A stretch of DNA of 64,000 nucleotides from NCBI GenBank assembly GCA_964019425.1, contig OZ025780.1:576001-640000 (forward strand), given 5' to 3'. Of the stretch, positions 1 to 10,795 are shown in pieces. This DNA comes from Flectonema sp. DT1601. Lineage: Eukaryota > Euglenozoa > Diplonemea > Diplonemida > Diplonemidae. A program made the position numbers and the translations under genes. The notes below the pieces were generated by a model. It made no database searches. It saw only the letters and a list, made by a program, of their open reading frames with translations, and was not told the DNA's origin. Numbering within the stretch: the stretch's first letter is position 1; every line of letters starts with the position of its first letter.

Positions 1-370
1 CCAAATTAAATGAATCTAATTCCTTCCATGTTGATGAAGCCTTCTTTGCAATAAGATCGAGTTGAGCAGTTCTCATAGCTACATCCTTCCTCGAACCAGA
101 ATACCTGATGTTGTCGATCCAGGCATCGACTCTCACATCATGAACAGCTATGTCAGATCTAACATAGTCCGGATGACCCGCAATGGTAGCAGCCAATGTG
201 TGCATAATTTCTGGTGCACAAGAATGACCCATTGGCAACCGAGTCAATTCGAAATACTGCCCATCGTCCGATCTAAAACCAAATAACTTGCGAGCATCAT
301 GAGGAATCTCGACCTGATAAAAACCAGTTCTGAAATCCCTTCCGCTTGCACAATCAAATAGAACGGGGGG
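1..370 (-). pseudogene. VIPER/DIRS-like reverse transcriptase core (fragment)
   Basis: Read on the - strand this stretch is open and carries the catalytic core of a reverse transcriptase. Motif A appears as DFRTGFYQVEIP, motif B as LPMGHSCAPEIMH, and motif C as AWIDNIR, where an Asn stands in for the second Asp of the usual xDD. It is the direct continuation of the RT start that ends at 2250; the two parts are separated by the small LTR-type element 371-2249. The sequence runs off the window start, so the RNase H end is not visible. The order of proteins in the parent element (gag, tyrosine recombinase, RT) is that of VIPER elements. It cannot make an intact RT because of the insertion. Confidence 0.75.
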
Positions 371-2249
371 TGTTTGGCATCACCCCCCATAGTGAGCAAG
401 TACAACAGGTAGCATTGGTAGTCTGTTGATCCTGAGTGATCCCAGCTACAGTTTTGTTTTTCTTTCTTTTTTTTAGAAGAAGATCAGGACATCCAAGCAC
501 TGCTGGATAGTTGCTGAATGCAGGGCCTGCCTGTGGCATTATAATAACAGGCTAAGTCATTTGTAGTTCATAGTTTACCTTTGATTTTATAACTTCACAC
601 AGGGTACTATGAACGATGAGAGATCCAGTGGGATCACTCAGGGTCTAGTAGAGACCACCAATGTTGTGCGTTGATAGGCAAGGTGACCAACCTTGACATT
701 CTTTCTTTTCTCTCCTGTTGTGACAAACACAAAATACACACACAGCTTACAGTGTGTTATTTGTGTATGTTTTCTTCAGGTGTGAGTAGTTTTTTTGTTC
801 TTGCTCTTCAGGGAGGGCCTTAGCCAAAAGCTAACAGTCCAAATCTCACCTGGTAATTCAACTCAGTCCTTGTCAGTTTTGGCATCAAACTTGTAATGGT
901 TTAATCATTACAGGTTATTTACTGAAATATTTGTTCTAAAAGTTGCTAAGTATTTCTCACTTAGAAATTTTTTATTTTTTTATTTTCAGCTTAATTAGCT
1001 ACAAATTGTTTCTACTAAGTGTTTCTCACTTAGATTTTTTTTTTGCTTTTCAGCTCCTTAAAAGCTGCTAAGTGTTTCTGCTAAGTGTTTCTCACTTAGA
1101 ATTTTATTTTTATGTTCGTTTTCTATCCCTTCTCCTATCCCTTTTGTTCAAAATAAGCGGGAGGAAATTCTCTCATTCACGCTAAGATGCACTCTGAACT
1201 TTGATTTTTTGATCTGAGTGTGAGGGAATGACCTGTTAGTGCATTGGGCATAGGCTGGGCTGCAGTTTAGATGTCTTAGGTGTTAATAGGGGGTTCCTCT
1301 TAGCATTTTTCTTTGTTCCCACCTTATGATTTTCTTGAAGAAAAAAAATAGAAGTCATAATGGTGCTTCCCTCTGGAAGGGTTGTAAGCCATGGTGTCCA
1401 ACTAAATTAAAGGACAAGTCTGGGATAATCCCTGCCAGAGGGGCGAGTATTCTACCATGGTTGAAATACTCTGGCAACTGATCTTCAATTTTATGTTGTT
1501 TGTTAGCTGCTGGTGTAATTAAATCATGTGTTGATACTTGCATTTGTTTATTTGTTATCTTTTACTACAATAACGCTTGCCTATATCTTTTCTTTTTATT
1601 CCCTATCTGTTCTGATCTGTTACTTCATTTGTCTTGTTTAACTTCAGTTATATGCATTTTACTTTTTATTGTTTCCCATCTACTTTTTATTTTCTATTAG
1701 TTCTGGTCAGAAACTCCTGGGCAGCAAGAAGGAAAGTAGTTTAGTACTTCTGGGTGTTTGGCATCACCCCCCATAGTGAGCAAGTACAACAGGTAGCATT
1801 GGTAGTCTGTTGATCCTGAGTGATCCCAGCTACAGTTTTGTTTTTCTTTCTTTTTTTTAGAAGAAGATCAGGACATCCAAGCACTGCTGGATAGTTGCTG
1901 AATGCAGGGCCTGCCTGTGGCATTATAATAACAGGCTAAGTCATTTGTAGTTCATAGTTTACCTTTGATTTTATAACTTCACACAGGGTACTATGAACGA
2001 TGAGAGATCCAGTGGGATCACTCAGGGTCTAGTAGAGACCACCAATGTTGTGCGTTGATAGGCAAGGTGACCAACCTTGACATTCTTTCTTTTCTCTCCT
2101 GTTGTGACAAACACAAAATACACACACAGCTTACAGTGTGTTATTTGTGTATGTTTTCTTCAGGTGTGAGTAGTTTTTTTGTTCTTGCTCTTCAGGGAGG
2201 GCCTTAGCCAAAAGCTAACAGTCCAAATCTCACCTGGTAATTCAACTCA
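371..2249. mobile_element. small LTR-type retroelement (TRIM-like), copy 1
   Basis: Two direct repeats, 371-865 and 1755-2249, are each exactly 495 bp, read as identical by eye, begin with TGTTTGGC and end with AACTCA, so they have the TG...CA ends of LTRs. They enclose 889 bp without a protein gene. The internal part ends in a purine-rich stretch (GCAAGAAGGAAAG) about 25 bp before the right repeat, a possible polypurine tract. The whole unit interrupts the RT reading frame of the VIPER-like element. No target-site duplication is seen (GGGGG on the left, CTCGA on the right). The 60-codon - strand frame inside every LTR is judged fortuitous. Each LTR also contains an imperfect foldback around GATCCTGAGTGATCCCA and GGGATCACTCAGGGTC. 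Confidence 0.65.
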
Positions 2250-2700
2250 CTCGAGTCGAGGTATTCTGAGATGTGTCCCAAGGGCACATCAGCAATGTAA
2301 CCATCATCAACCAGACGCTCGTTAGACTGCTTCGTCCAAAGAATAAACCTCTGACGTAATCCTGTTGCTTTCTGTTCAATTACAGTGAACGGAACATTTT
2401 CAACTAAACCAGGCTTCGATGTCTTCTGTGCGATCCCATTCTCCACCAGTAAATCTGCATGAGTACGAGAAAATGAACTCTCCGGTCTAACCGTCTTTGA
2501 AAAATTCAGCACATGATCGAGTTCAGTATGGAAATCAAGTGTAGGAGCATGAGAAACAAGCGAATCAGTGGATCTGGTATTGTGGCAAACTTTATGTGGA
2601 AAAAATGTTAAATCCCATACAAACTCAAATCTTTTCAGTCGCTTTTGCGACATTCTTTCCTTTACAAACGAAATTAACATGGGTTCAATTTTGGTTACAT
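2250..2700 (-). pseudogene. VIPER-like RT, N-terminal part (interrupted)
   Basis: Read on the - strand, after the recombinase stop, this frame holds an RT entry region ending in NVPFTV...RQRFILWTKQSNE...DVPLGHISEYLD, directly before the breakpoint at 2250. The same block appears in a second, diverged element at 25590-25918 (ENIPFTV, RQRFILWT, NVPLKHISYYLD), which supports both calls. The RT core continues at 370-1 beyond the inserted LTR-type element. The frame also stays open upstream across the recombinase gene, but that upstream part is a shadow and is not annotated. Confidence 0.7.
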
Positions 2701-2775
2701 GCAGGGGGGAATTCTTCTCCTCTAATGATCTTGGTAATACCGACCTCTTCGGTCGCCTACAAATATTGTGCTTTC

Positions 2776-3810
2776 TTACAACAATACTGTTATCTCGTCC
2801 GTCCTTAACGCTCGAGCCATACACATCGGATCTCCTCCATACCGGATCGTCACCCCTGAGAACGGATCGTTCTTCGATGAATGCTTTAGTAGCCTTCCCA
2901 TCACCACCTCGTCGACCCTTCTTCCAGTTGACATGATACCCATGATATGAGAAATCGCGCCCCTCTTTATTGAATGCGCCGAATATTTTCCCATTACTGC
3001 ATCCCTTCTCCACAACGCATCCAATCCCCTTGTTGAAACCTTTGTCAGACTTACAAAGTCCCCTAGAACCAGCAAACCCTGGGCTATCTCTGGAGTCAAA
3101 AAGCCTTTTATCACTACCCATCTCGATGGTTTGAAAGGATCTTCCCTCCGTCCCTTCGGAACATCCCACCAATCCACAATTATTTCCTCCACAGAAATGA
3201 AAACGAAATTTCTTCTCCCCAGCTTCCATACCTCCCCCCATCTCGCCGCCGATTTCCATGCGATCAGTAAGCCCGTCTTCAGCTGAACATCTTGCTTCAT
3301 TGCCCACGCAATCAAAACAGAACGATTTATCGGTTCCGCCTGCTCCAACGGCACCGCAGCGCCGTCTGCCCTTAGCGCCGCCGCTAGCTGCTTCAATGTC
3401 TCGTTCTCCAATCCCATCCTCTTCAGCATGCCTGAGAACGCCTTTGCGTAGGCCAACATTCCTTGCTTCGATACCTTTGTCGCTGTCACAAACAACGCAA
3501 CTGTATCCTGATTTACAGGGACATCGTTTCTCTCCACCCAAATTAGCAGACGGTCCCACAAGCATTGTCGACTTCTCATTGTGCTTTGCGCCCAGATCTT
3601 CCCGGCGATTTGTTCCATCACCATTAACGAGTCGGTCAAATCCGACGTGTACTCTCTGTTCCGTACCCGCTGAATCTTCCTTACTTGATCCTCGATCTGG
3701 TTTTTCATAAGGCTTCCAATCAATGTGGAAACCTCTGCTCCTTCCGACTGCATGAGATTCTCCCTTATCTCCCAAATCCGTTCCGGAATAAGGGTCGACC
3801 CTTCTGACAC
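2776..3810 (-). CDS. tyrosine recombinase of VIPER/DIRS-like retroelement
   Basis: This 344-residue protein would integrate a circular DNA copy of the retroelement by Y-mediated strand exchange, in place of a DDE integrase. Catalytic landmarks are visible in order: box I Arg190 (SAARWGE), His279 in SAHSIKRGA, a second His near 310 (LLKHSS), and the nucleophile Tyr324 (TIRYGG). In the usual HxxR box, the third position after His is Lys here, with Arg one residue later. The second element in this window ends the same way (LKYRGD, then ARALRT and a stop), so the C-terminus is conserved. It follows the gag-like ORF by about 110 bp and precedes the RT. The start at 3810 is the first Met of the frame. 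Confidence 0.8.
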   Translation of the reverse strand: MSEGSTLIPERIWEIRENLMQSEGAEVSTLIGSLMKNQIEDQVRKIQRVRNREYTSDLTDSLMVMEQIAGKIWAQSTMRSRQCLWDRLLIWVERNDVPVNQDTVALFVTATKVSKQGMLAYAKAFSGMLKRMGLENETLKQLAAALRADGAAVPLEQAEPINRSVLIAWAMKQDVQLKTGLLIAWKSAARWGEVWKLGRRNFVFISVEEIIVDWWDVPKGRREDPFKPSRWVVIKGFLTPEIAQGLLVLGDFVSLTKVSTRGLDALWRRDAVMGKYSAHSIKRGAISHIMGIMSTGRRVDEVVMGRLLKHSSKNDPFSGVTIRYGGDPMCMARALRTDEITVLL

Positions 3811-3921
3811 CGACTTTCCTAGGGAAACCTTTCCTGAACCTTTGATACCATGGAAATTCTGAAAACTTGCTGGACCAACGCGGACTAAACACCGCTTTAC
3901 TTGCTCGGGGCTGGCCTCGGT

Positions 3922-5187
3922 TCACTTTTGACCTTTGCCAGCCCCCCCAACGTTTCCCGAAAATCCCTTTGAATAACTGCTCTTAAATTTATTCTGCGGA
4001 TTCCAACTTCCTCTCCCCTTATCCCCTTTCCCATTCCACTCGTTCTTCAGCTTTTTCTCTGCATCTAACTCGGCTAGCTTCACTGCTTTATCAAACGTCT
4101 TTCCAGACTTCACTAAGCGCTCGATATCATCTGAGCTTATTCTCTTAGTGGTATACTGCCACTTCATGATCAAGTTCTCTAGCGACTTGTTCATGCTCCT
4201 GACAAGGGGCTTTGAAGTGACCCAGTCTATAGTTGATACGCTCATGGCTTTGATGTTGTCTCGCACTACTTCAAATGCTCCCCTTAACTCTCTCAGTTCA
4301 CGGGTTGCTACTTTGCCACTATGTGGTAACCAATATTTATTCTCCAACTTATCGAGTAATCTTTCCGCCCCACCTTGTATCAGTATATTGCGCCACTGCA
4401 ACACATTCGTTGCTTCTGACGCCAGCTCAAATTCGATGCAATCCACATTTTCCGGTGACAATTGGCATTTTACGCCGCCCTTGTTTTTTAACAATTCGTT
4501 TGTTTGTTGTATCTGCAACTGACATAATTGTTGATTTTGCGATAATAGTGCCATCATTTGTTGCATCATACTACTCTCTTGTTGTATTTGTGGCTGGGGT
4601 TGCGCACCATGCATCTGTGGCTGGGGTTGCGCACCATGCATCTGTGGCTGGGGTTGCGCACCATGCATCTGTGGCGATAACAATGACGCCACCTGCGATT
4701 CCAAATTAGTTACCTTTTGGCACATGCCTAACATCTTTTGTTCATTTTCTAGAACTAACCTTTTGGACCACTCATCCCAATACACATCCTTGCTTATCAC
4801 ATGGGCATATTCAAAGCCCGCATGTGGAAAGTCGAATGTTTCGTCCGGCCCCGTGTGTCGATACACACCCCTTAAAAGACTTGTCGAATTTGACAAGGTT
4901 ACCCTCCCCATATTACCCACCATTGACAATAAGCCACAATACCAATTCCAACTTAATTCCCCTTCCTTCCTCATACAATATACTGCTTCTCTTCCAATCA
5001 AGGCCAACGAATTGTTCTTCATCATTTCTTCGGACATTTTGGATTGGGGATCCCAAAACGTCCCTGCTTCCCCGATGGTGGCACGTGGTGATTGTGCTCT
5101 CACCGTCCTCAAATCCTCAAACAGAATTGAATCTAAATCCATCTCAGATTCTACATGCGGAATTTCCACAATTGGTGGTGTAGACAT
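3922..5187 (-). CDS. gag-like protein of VIPER-like retroelement
   Basis: This 421-residue ORF is the first protein of the retroelement. It has an acidic N-terminus, a central Gln-rich segment with three copies of a 9-residue repeat (QPQMHGAQP, from a 27-bp tandem repeat near 4592-4674), a helical C-terminal half and a basic Gly/Lys/Ser tail (EKKLKNEWNGKGDKGRG) suited to nucleic-acid binding. No CCHC knuckle is present. I assign it as gag-like from position (first ORF upstream of a tyrosine recombinase and RT) and composition, not from a recognised fold. The ORF is intact, which suggests that this element was active until the LTR insertion. Confidence 0.6.
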   Translation of the reverse strand: MSTPPIVEIPHVESEMDLDSILFEDLRTVRAQSPRATIGEAGTFWDPQSKMSEEMMKNNSLALIGREAVYCMRKEGELSWNWYCGLLSMVGNMGRVTLSNSTSLLRGVYRHTGPDETFDFPHAGFEYAHVISKDVYWDEWSKRLVLENEQKMLGMCQKVTNLESQVASLLSPQMHGAQPQPQMHGAQPQPQMHGAQPQPQIQQESSMMQQMMALLSQNQQLCQLQIQQTNELLKNKGGVKCQLSPENVDCIEFELASEATNVLQWRNILIQGGAERLLDKLENKYWLPHSGKVATRELRELRGAFEVVRDNIKAMSVSTIDWVTSKPLVRSMNKSLENLIMKWQYTTKRISSDDIERLVKSGKTFDKAVKLAELDAEKKLKNEWNGKGDKGRGSWNPQNKFKSSYSKGFSGNVGGAGKGQK

Positions 5188-5449
5188 TCTTTTGTTTTAA
5201 TATAAACAGAAAGAAGAGCAAAATTTGCTAAGGAAAGGAATTAAAATATAAGTTAAAAGTGTACCGATAAACTATAACGTCTCAAACACAGCGCTAACCA
5301 GTGCAACGAGAGCTAATAAATTCGATAAGCCACTGCTGAACCAACATCTTAGGTGCAGAGTGCATTTTAGATAAGGAAGGACATTTTTCATTTTCCGTTC
5401 CGCTAGGACAGAAAAGTAATAAGTATAAATAAATTTTCGACGTACCAGA

Positions 5450-5541
5450 GCCTGCATAGCCGAGTGGTTATGGTCGTCGACCTTAAATCGCTTACGTAGC
5501 CGTGGTCGGGGGTTCGATTCCTGGTCACGGCAGATTTTTTT
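5450..5541 (+). tRNA. tRNA-like sequence (probable pseudo-tRNA, Leu-like)
   Basis: An ideal A box (TAGCCGAGTGG) and an ideal B box (GGTTCGATTCC) lie 83 nt apart end to end, and a T7 Pol III terminator starts 3 nt after the end. The anticodon region CTTAAAT would read TAA (Leu). The acceptor arms pair poorly (GCCTGCA against TCACGGC, about four of seven) and the T stem is weak, so this is more likely a tRNA-derived relic or SINE head than a working tRNA. It lies between the VIPER-like gag and the truncated LINE. Confidence 0.45.
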
Positions 5542-5654
5542 GGTATTTTTAACCAGAAAATTTTAAAGTAAAAACAAGTAAGAAAAAGAGCACAAAAGTG
5601 GACTTGGTGATCATTCCCTGAGTAAACTAAGACTCTCCGGAAAAACCTAACAAT

Positions 5655-7670
5655 TGTCTGGGTGGATTTGGCAGATGCTTTCGGCTCAGTCAAACATCAA
5701 TTAATTTTCTTTGCTTTAAAATATTTCGGAATTCACGAAAGAATAATCGGTTTCTATAAAAGGTATTATTCCTCCATGCGCGTCCAAATCAGAGTTGGAG
5801 AAGGCCTGACGCCCACTATCCCTTTTGAAGTTGGTGTCTTTCAAGGCTGCGTTTCCTCCCCAACCCTTTTTAATTTGGTATTCCAACTACTGCTCTTTTC
5901 CTTAGCAGTTCATCAACAGGAAGCCTACGAGTTTAACAATAAATCCCTCCAACTATTAGTTGCAGCTTTTGCTGATGATTTACAACTTACCACGTCATCA
6001 AAGGCGGGGGCAAAATTGCTAATCAAGTCGCTCGAACAGTTTCTTTCCTGGTCTCGTGGTATGAAAGCGAAACCCCAGAAATGCATTGCCCACAGCTTTG
6101 TACAAGGGAAACCAGCTAACCCGGACCTGAAGATTAACAATGTTCCGATTACGAATCTCCAGGAAGCTGGAGAGTTCAAATACCTCGGGCGTTGGTTTGA
6201 GCCGAACGCCAAAGAACAGAAATTACGAGAGCGCCTGACCACTTTTACCAGGAATTTTTTAAAAAAAGTCGACGCCATGCCACTATATGGGTCTCAGAAG
6301 GCTTGGTCTGTCCAACACTTGTTATTGTCAAGGTTAACATGGAGTTTAATGATCCATGACTTATCTCTCCCTTTTGCCAAAAAAATGGACAAAATTATTA
6401 AACCTTTTTTGAAGAAATGGTGGGGATTTGTCCGCTCTGCGAACACAGTCATCCTTTTTACCGGTTCAAAGAACACTGTTGGTCTCAGACACAAAAGAGT
6501 TGAGACGCTATATAAACAAGCGCAATCAATTAAACTAGACATCCTCAGATCCTCACAAGACTCTGACATGCACGGTGTCTACAATGTTATTATGGAGAAA
6601 TCGTCCAACTGGTCGAAAAAGTTTTCAGCTTCTGCTGAGTGGGAGCGCCTTATTAAGTTTTTTTCTTATCGTTCTCTTGCGAAGCAATCAGCTGGTCTTG
6701 GTCACCGATTGCGCGATCTACGTACTACTCGCCCCGATCTCCTTAAGCGTTTTGAAGTGGAAGCCACAGATGAACTACTGAACTCTTTGAATAAATTACA
6801 AGTCCAAGGTCAGTGGAAGGAGTGGTCTAAATGTATGATAAACGACTTCACCTGGAATAAGGTACTTAGGGAGGGAAATCCTGCCTATATCTCATTTCAA
6901 CTGAAAGCGGTTACAAACACCCTCCCCTCACAAGATAATTTAAAGAGGTGGAACATCACCAATGTGGACCAAAATTGTGTTTTGTGTGGCAAAGTGAATC
7001 CTACCCTCAGGCATGTCTTAACAGGCTGTCCTGTCTCTTTAACACAAGGGAGGTTCACGTGGCGTCACGACAGCGTTCTAAAACGCATTGTTATCTTCTT
7101 GGAAGAGTTGATAATAAAAGCCAACAAAAGAAAAGAAAACCTCCCGCCTCCCTCTCAAACTTTTTTAAAAACAGGGGAAAATAAACCCCTAGAAAGAATT
7201 TCTAAAGAGACAGGCGAACTTTCACTAGCGAATGATTGGGTCATCCTCGACGATGTCGGTGATAACCGCCTAATTGTTCTTCTTGAAGTGTGCCATGTCT
7301 CGTCCTCTCTAAGACCAGACATTTTTATTTATTCTTTTTTTGCGAAAAGAGCACTGATTCTGGAGCTGACGTGTCCAAATGAAGATCGTTTCGAAACCTC
7401 TCATGTCTTAAAGGAAAAGAAATACCTAAAGCTAAGAGACTCGATCATCGCTAATGGCTTCGACTGTAACATTTTTACTATTGAAGTTGGCGTACGAGGA
7501 AACATCTGCATGGACCAGCTGAACATCTGGACACGTCACATCGGTTCACCTTTAGCACCAACAAAAGCTTTATTTTGTGAATGCACCAGAATCGCCAGAC
7601 AGTGCTCATATGTTCTGTTCCAGACGAGGAACCTCCCCACGTGGCATTCAAGACCACTAATGCTATGGTA
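5655..7670 (+). mobile_element. LINE retrotransposon with restriction-like endonuclease, truncated at both ends
   Basis: One open frame starts inside reverse transcriptase motif A (VDLADAFGSVKHQ), continues through motif B (GVFQGCVSSPTLFN) and the catalytic FADD at about 5970-5981, then a thumb region. It then has a zinc knuckle CVLCGKVNPTLRHVLTGC near 6975-7030 and a PD-(D/E)XK-like endonuclease with RPD at about 7313 and ILELTCP about 50 bases later. That order, RT then CCHC then endonuclease, is the layout of R2/NeSL/CRE-type LINEs, which cut a specific target to prime reverse transcription. The 5' end lacks the upstream RT fingers and DNA-binding domain. The 3' end fuses directly to an LTR copy at 7668. 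No stop interrupts the frame, so truncation looks recent. Confidence 0.85.
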
Positions 7671-8159
7671 GTCTGTTGATCCTGAGTGATCCCAGCTATA
7701 GTTTTGTTTTTCTTTCTTTTTTTTAGAAGAAGATCAGGACATCCAAGCACTGCTGGATAGTTGCTGAATGCAGGGCCTGCCTGTGGCATTATAATAACAG
7801 GCTAAGTCATTTGTAGTTCATAGTTTACCTTTGATTTTATAACTTCACACAGGGTACTATGAACGATGAGAGATCCAGTGGGATCACTCAGGGTCTAGTA
7901 GAGACCACCAATGTTGTGCGTTGATAGGCAAGGTGACCAAGAATTTCGAAAAGGTGGGAAGTAACGGACTGGGAGCTTTTGGCTCCTTGACATTCTTTCT
8001 TTTCTCTCCTGTTGTGACAAACACAAAATACACACACAGCTTACAGTGTGTTCTTTGTGTATGTTTTCTTCAGGTGTGAGTAGTTTTTCTGTTCTTGCTC
8101 TTCAGGGAGGGCCTTAGCCAAAAGCTAACTGTCCAAATCTCACCTGGTAATTCAACTCA
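7668..8159 (+). repeat. partial solo LTR (same family as 371-865) with repeat C fragment
   Basis: The LTR lacks its first 90 or so bases, where it is fused to the LINE 3' region. It ends in AACTCA. A 43-bp fragment of repeat C (AATTTCGAAAAGGTGGG ... GGCTCC) sits at about 7941-7983. Confidence 0.8.
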
Positions 8160-8345
8160 GCATTAAAGAAGAACCTGCCACTGCAAGTTTTATAAAAGAT
8201 GGTAAAGAAATCTTCCCTGTGGAAGAAGTCAAAATCCACAAAGTAACAAAACTGAAAACGATCGAAAAGCTCACCATTGAAAGATCGTGGCTTGAGAAAT
8301 GTTTTATCTGGCAAACTTGTTACGCATCGGCTCTTTCGGAAAGCA
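8160..8345 (+). pseudogene. coding-like fragment of unknown origin
   Basis: About 62 codons are open on the + strand between two LTR copies, starting near IKEEPATASFIKDG and ending ASALSE. The composition is not low-complexity and differs from the flanking repeats. No family is recognised. It may be a scrap of a retroelement polyprotein or of a host gene trapped between LTRs. Confidence 0.35.
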
Positions 8346-8361
8346 GTTTAGTACTTCTGGG

Positions 8362-10747
8362 TGTTTGGCATCACCCCCCATAGTGAGCAAGTACAACAGG
8401 TAGCATTGGTAGTCTGTTGATCCTGAGTGATCCCAGCTACAGTTTTGTTTTTCTTTCTTTTTTTTAGAAGAAGATCAGGACATCCTAGCACTGCTGGATA
8501 GTTGCTGAATGCAGGGCCTGCCTGTGGCATTATAATAACAGGCTAAGTCATTTGTAGTTCATAGTTTACCTTTGATTTTATAACTTCACATAGGTACTAT
8601 GAACGATGAATTTCGAAAAGGTGGGAAGTAACGGACTGGGAGCTTTTGGCTCCTGCCCTATTCCCGATGTAAACTTTCTTTTTATTTTTTTTTTTTTTTT
8701 AACAGGCCCAAAGGGCGACAATGATGGTTGCTGACCAAGGAATAATATTCAAATGAATTTTCGTTTCAAAGAAACGAACAGAATTAAGAGAGAGGTAGAG
8801 AAAAAAAAAAAAAAAAAAAAAGAAAGAATAGAAAAAAAATATGAAGAGGAAATAATCAAACATGAAAAAAAAAAAAAAAATAAAAATAAAAAACGTTGTA
8901 TGAAAAAGGAAAAAAAGAAAAAAAAAAAGACCAGAAAAGGAAAGAGAAAATGAAAAGGTATAATATTATTGTGGGGATATGAGGATAGCAGGGAGATGCT
9001 CTTTTTTTTTTTTTTTTTTTTTAATTGATGAGAGATCCAGTGGGATCACTCAGGGTCTAGTAGAGACCACCAATGTTGTGCGTTGATATGCAAGGTGACC
9101 AACCTTGACATTCTTTCTTTTCTCTCCTGTTGTGACAAACACAAAATACACGCACAGCTTACAGTGTGTTCTTTGTGTATGTTTTCTTCAGGTGTGAGTA
9201 GTTTTTTTGTTCTTGCTCTTCAGGGAGGGCCTTAGCCAAAAGCTAACAGTCCAAATCTCACCTGGTAACTTAACTCATTCTTTGTCAGTTTTGGCATCAA
9301 ACCTGTAATGGTTACATTAACTACCATTTCAACAGGTTATTTACTTAATTATTTGTTCTAAAAGTTGCTAAGTATCTCTCACTTAGAAATTTTTTATTTT
9401 TTTATTTTCAGCTCAATTGAATTTCGATAAAGTGGGAAGTAACGGACTGGGAGCTTTTGGCTCCTGCCCTATTCCCGATGTAAACTTTCTTTTTATTTTT
9501 ATTTTTTTTTAACAGGCCCAAAGGGCTACAAAGTGTTACTACTAAGTGTTTCTCACTTAGATTTTTTTTTTGCTTTTCAGCTCCTTAAAAGCTGCTAAGT
9601 ATTTCTGCTAAGTGTTTCTCACTTAAAATTTTATTTTTATGTTCGTTTTCTATCCCTTCTCCTATCCCTTTTGTTCAAAAAAAGCGGGAGGAAATTCTCT
9701 CATTCACGCTAAGATGCACTCTGAACTTTGATTTTTTGATCTGAGTGTGAGGGAATGACCTGTTAGTGCATTGGGCATAGGCTGTGCTGCAGTTTAGATG
9801 TCTTAGGTGTTAATAGGGGGTTCCTCTTAGCATTTTTCTTTGTTCCCACCTTATGATTTTCTTGAAGAAAAAAAATAGAAGTCATAATGGTGCTTCCCTC
9901 TGGAAGGGTTGTAAGCCATGGTGTCCAACTAAATTAAAGGACAAGTCTGGGATAATCCCTGCCAGAGGGGCGAGTATTCTACCATGGTTGAAATACTCTG
10001 GCAACTGATCTTCAATTTTATGTTGTTTGTTAGCTGCTGGTGTATCTTGATCATGTGTTGATACTTGCATTTTTTTATTTGTAATCTTCTATTACAATTC
10101 TCTTTCTGTTCTGGTCTGTTACTTCATTTGTCTTGTTTAACTTCAGTTATATCCATTTTACTTTTTATTGTTTCCCATCTACTTTTTATTTTCTATTAGT
10201 TCTGGTCAGAAACTCCTGGGCAGCAAGAAGGAAAGCAGTTTAGTACTTCTGGGTGTTTGGCATCACCCCCCATAGTGAGCAAGTACAACAGGTAGCATTG
10301 GTAGTCTGTTGATCCTGAGTGATCCCAGCTACAGTTTTGTTTTTCTTTCTTTTTTTTAGAAGAAGATCAGGACATCCTAGCACTGCTGGATAGTTGCTGA
10401 ATGCAGGGCCTGCCTGTGGCATTATAATAACAGGCTAAGTCATTTGTAGTTCATAGTTTACCTTTGATTTTATAACTTCACATAGGTACTATGAACGATG
10501 AGAGATCCAGTGGGATCACTCAGGGTCTAGTAGAGACCACCAATGTTGTGCGTTGATATGCAAGGTGACCAACCTTGACATTCTTTCTTTTCTCTCCTGT
10601 TGTGACAAACACAAAATACACACACAGCTTACAGTGTGTTCTTTGTGTATGTTTTCTTCAGGTGTGAGTAGTTTTTTTGTTCTTGCTCTTCAGGGAGGGC
10701 CTTAGCCAAAAGCTAACAGTCCAAATCTCACCTGGTAACTTAACTCA
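8362..10747. mobile_element. small LTR-type retroelement, copy 2 (with nested insertions)
   Basis: Left LTR 8362-9277 (interrupted by repeat C), internal region 9278-10253 (with another repeat C fragment at about 9418-9526), right LTR 10254-10747. The LTRs start TGTTTGGC and end TAACTCA. The internal region matches copy 1, including the CTAAGTGTTTCTCACTTAG motifs. Upstream, 8340-8361 matches the end of an internal region, so copy 2 is joined to the remnant of another copy. Confidence 0.7.
8610..9026 (+). mobile_element. repeat C, full-length copy inserted in an LTR
   Basis: This 417-bp unit interrupts the LTR and is flanked by a 5-bp duplication GATGA (8605-8609 and 9027-9031). It starts ATTTCGAAAAGGTGGG and ends in a T run plus AATT. 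It holds three short hairpins: GGAGC/GCTCC, GCCC-AAA-GGGC, and the perfect TTCGTTTC-AAA-GAAACGAA. An A-rich tract, where an apparent Lys-rich ORF is only homopolymer, lies in its second half. No protein is encoded. Other copies lie at 9418-9526, 18574-18973 (-), 20561-20828 (-), 22616-22793 (-), 22842-22935 and 23018-23230. Confidence 0.7.
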
Positions 10748-10795
10748 TTCATTCTACTTATTGCCAATGGTTCTTCCTCCCCGGCCCCTTCTGTT

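Noticed and set aside
2204-3925. 573-codon - strand frame covering the recombinase
   Set aside because: Only its last part (about 2700-2250) matches RT; the remainder is an out-of-frame shadow of the recombinase gene.
5450-5541. Functional tRNA-Leu gene
   Set aside because: A and B boxes are good but acceptor and T stems pair poorly, and it lies in mobile DNA.
8753-8953. Lys/Glu-rich 66-codon ORF
   Set aside because: It is the A-rich tract of repeat C, also seen where no ORF is kept.
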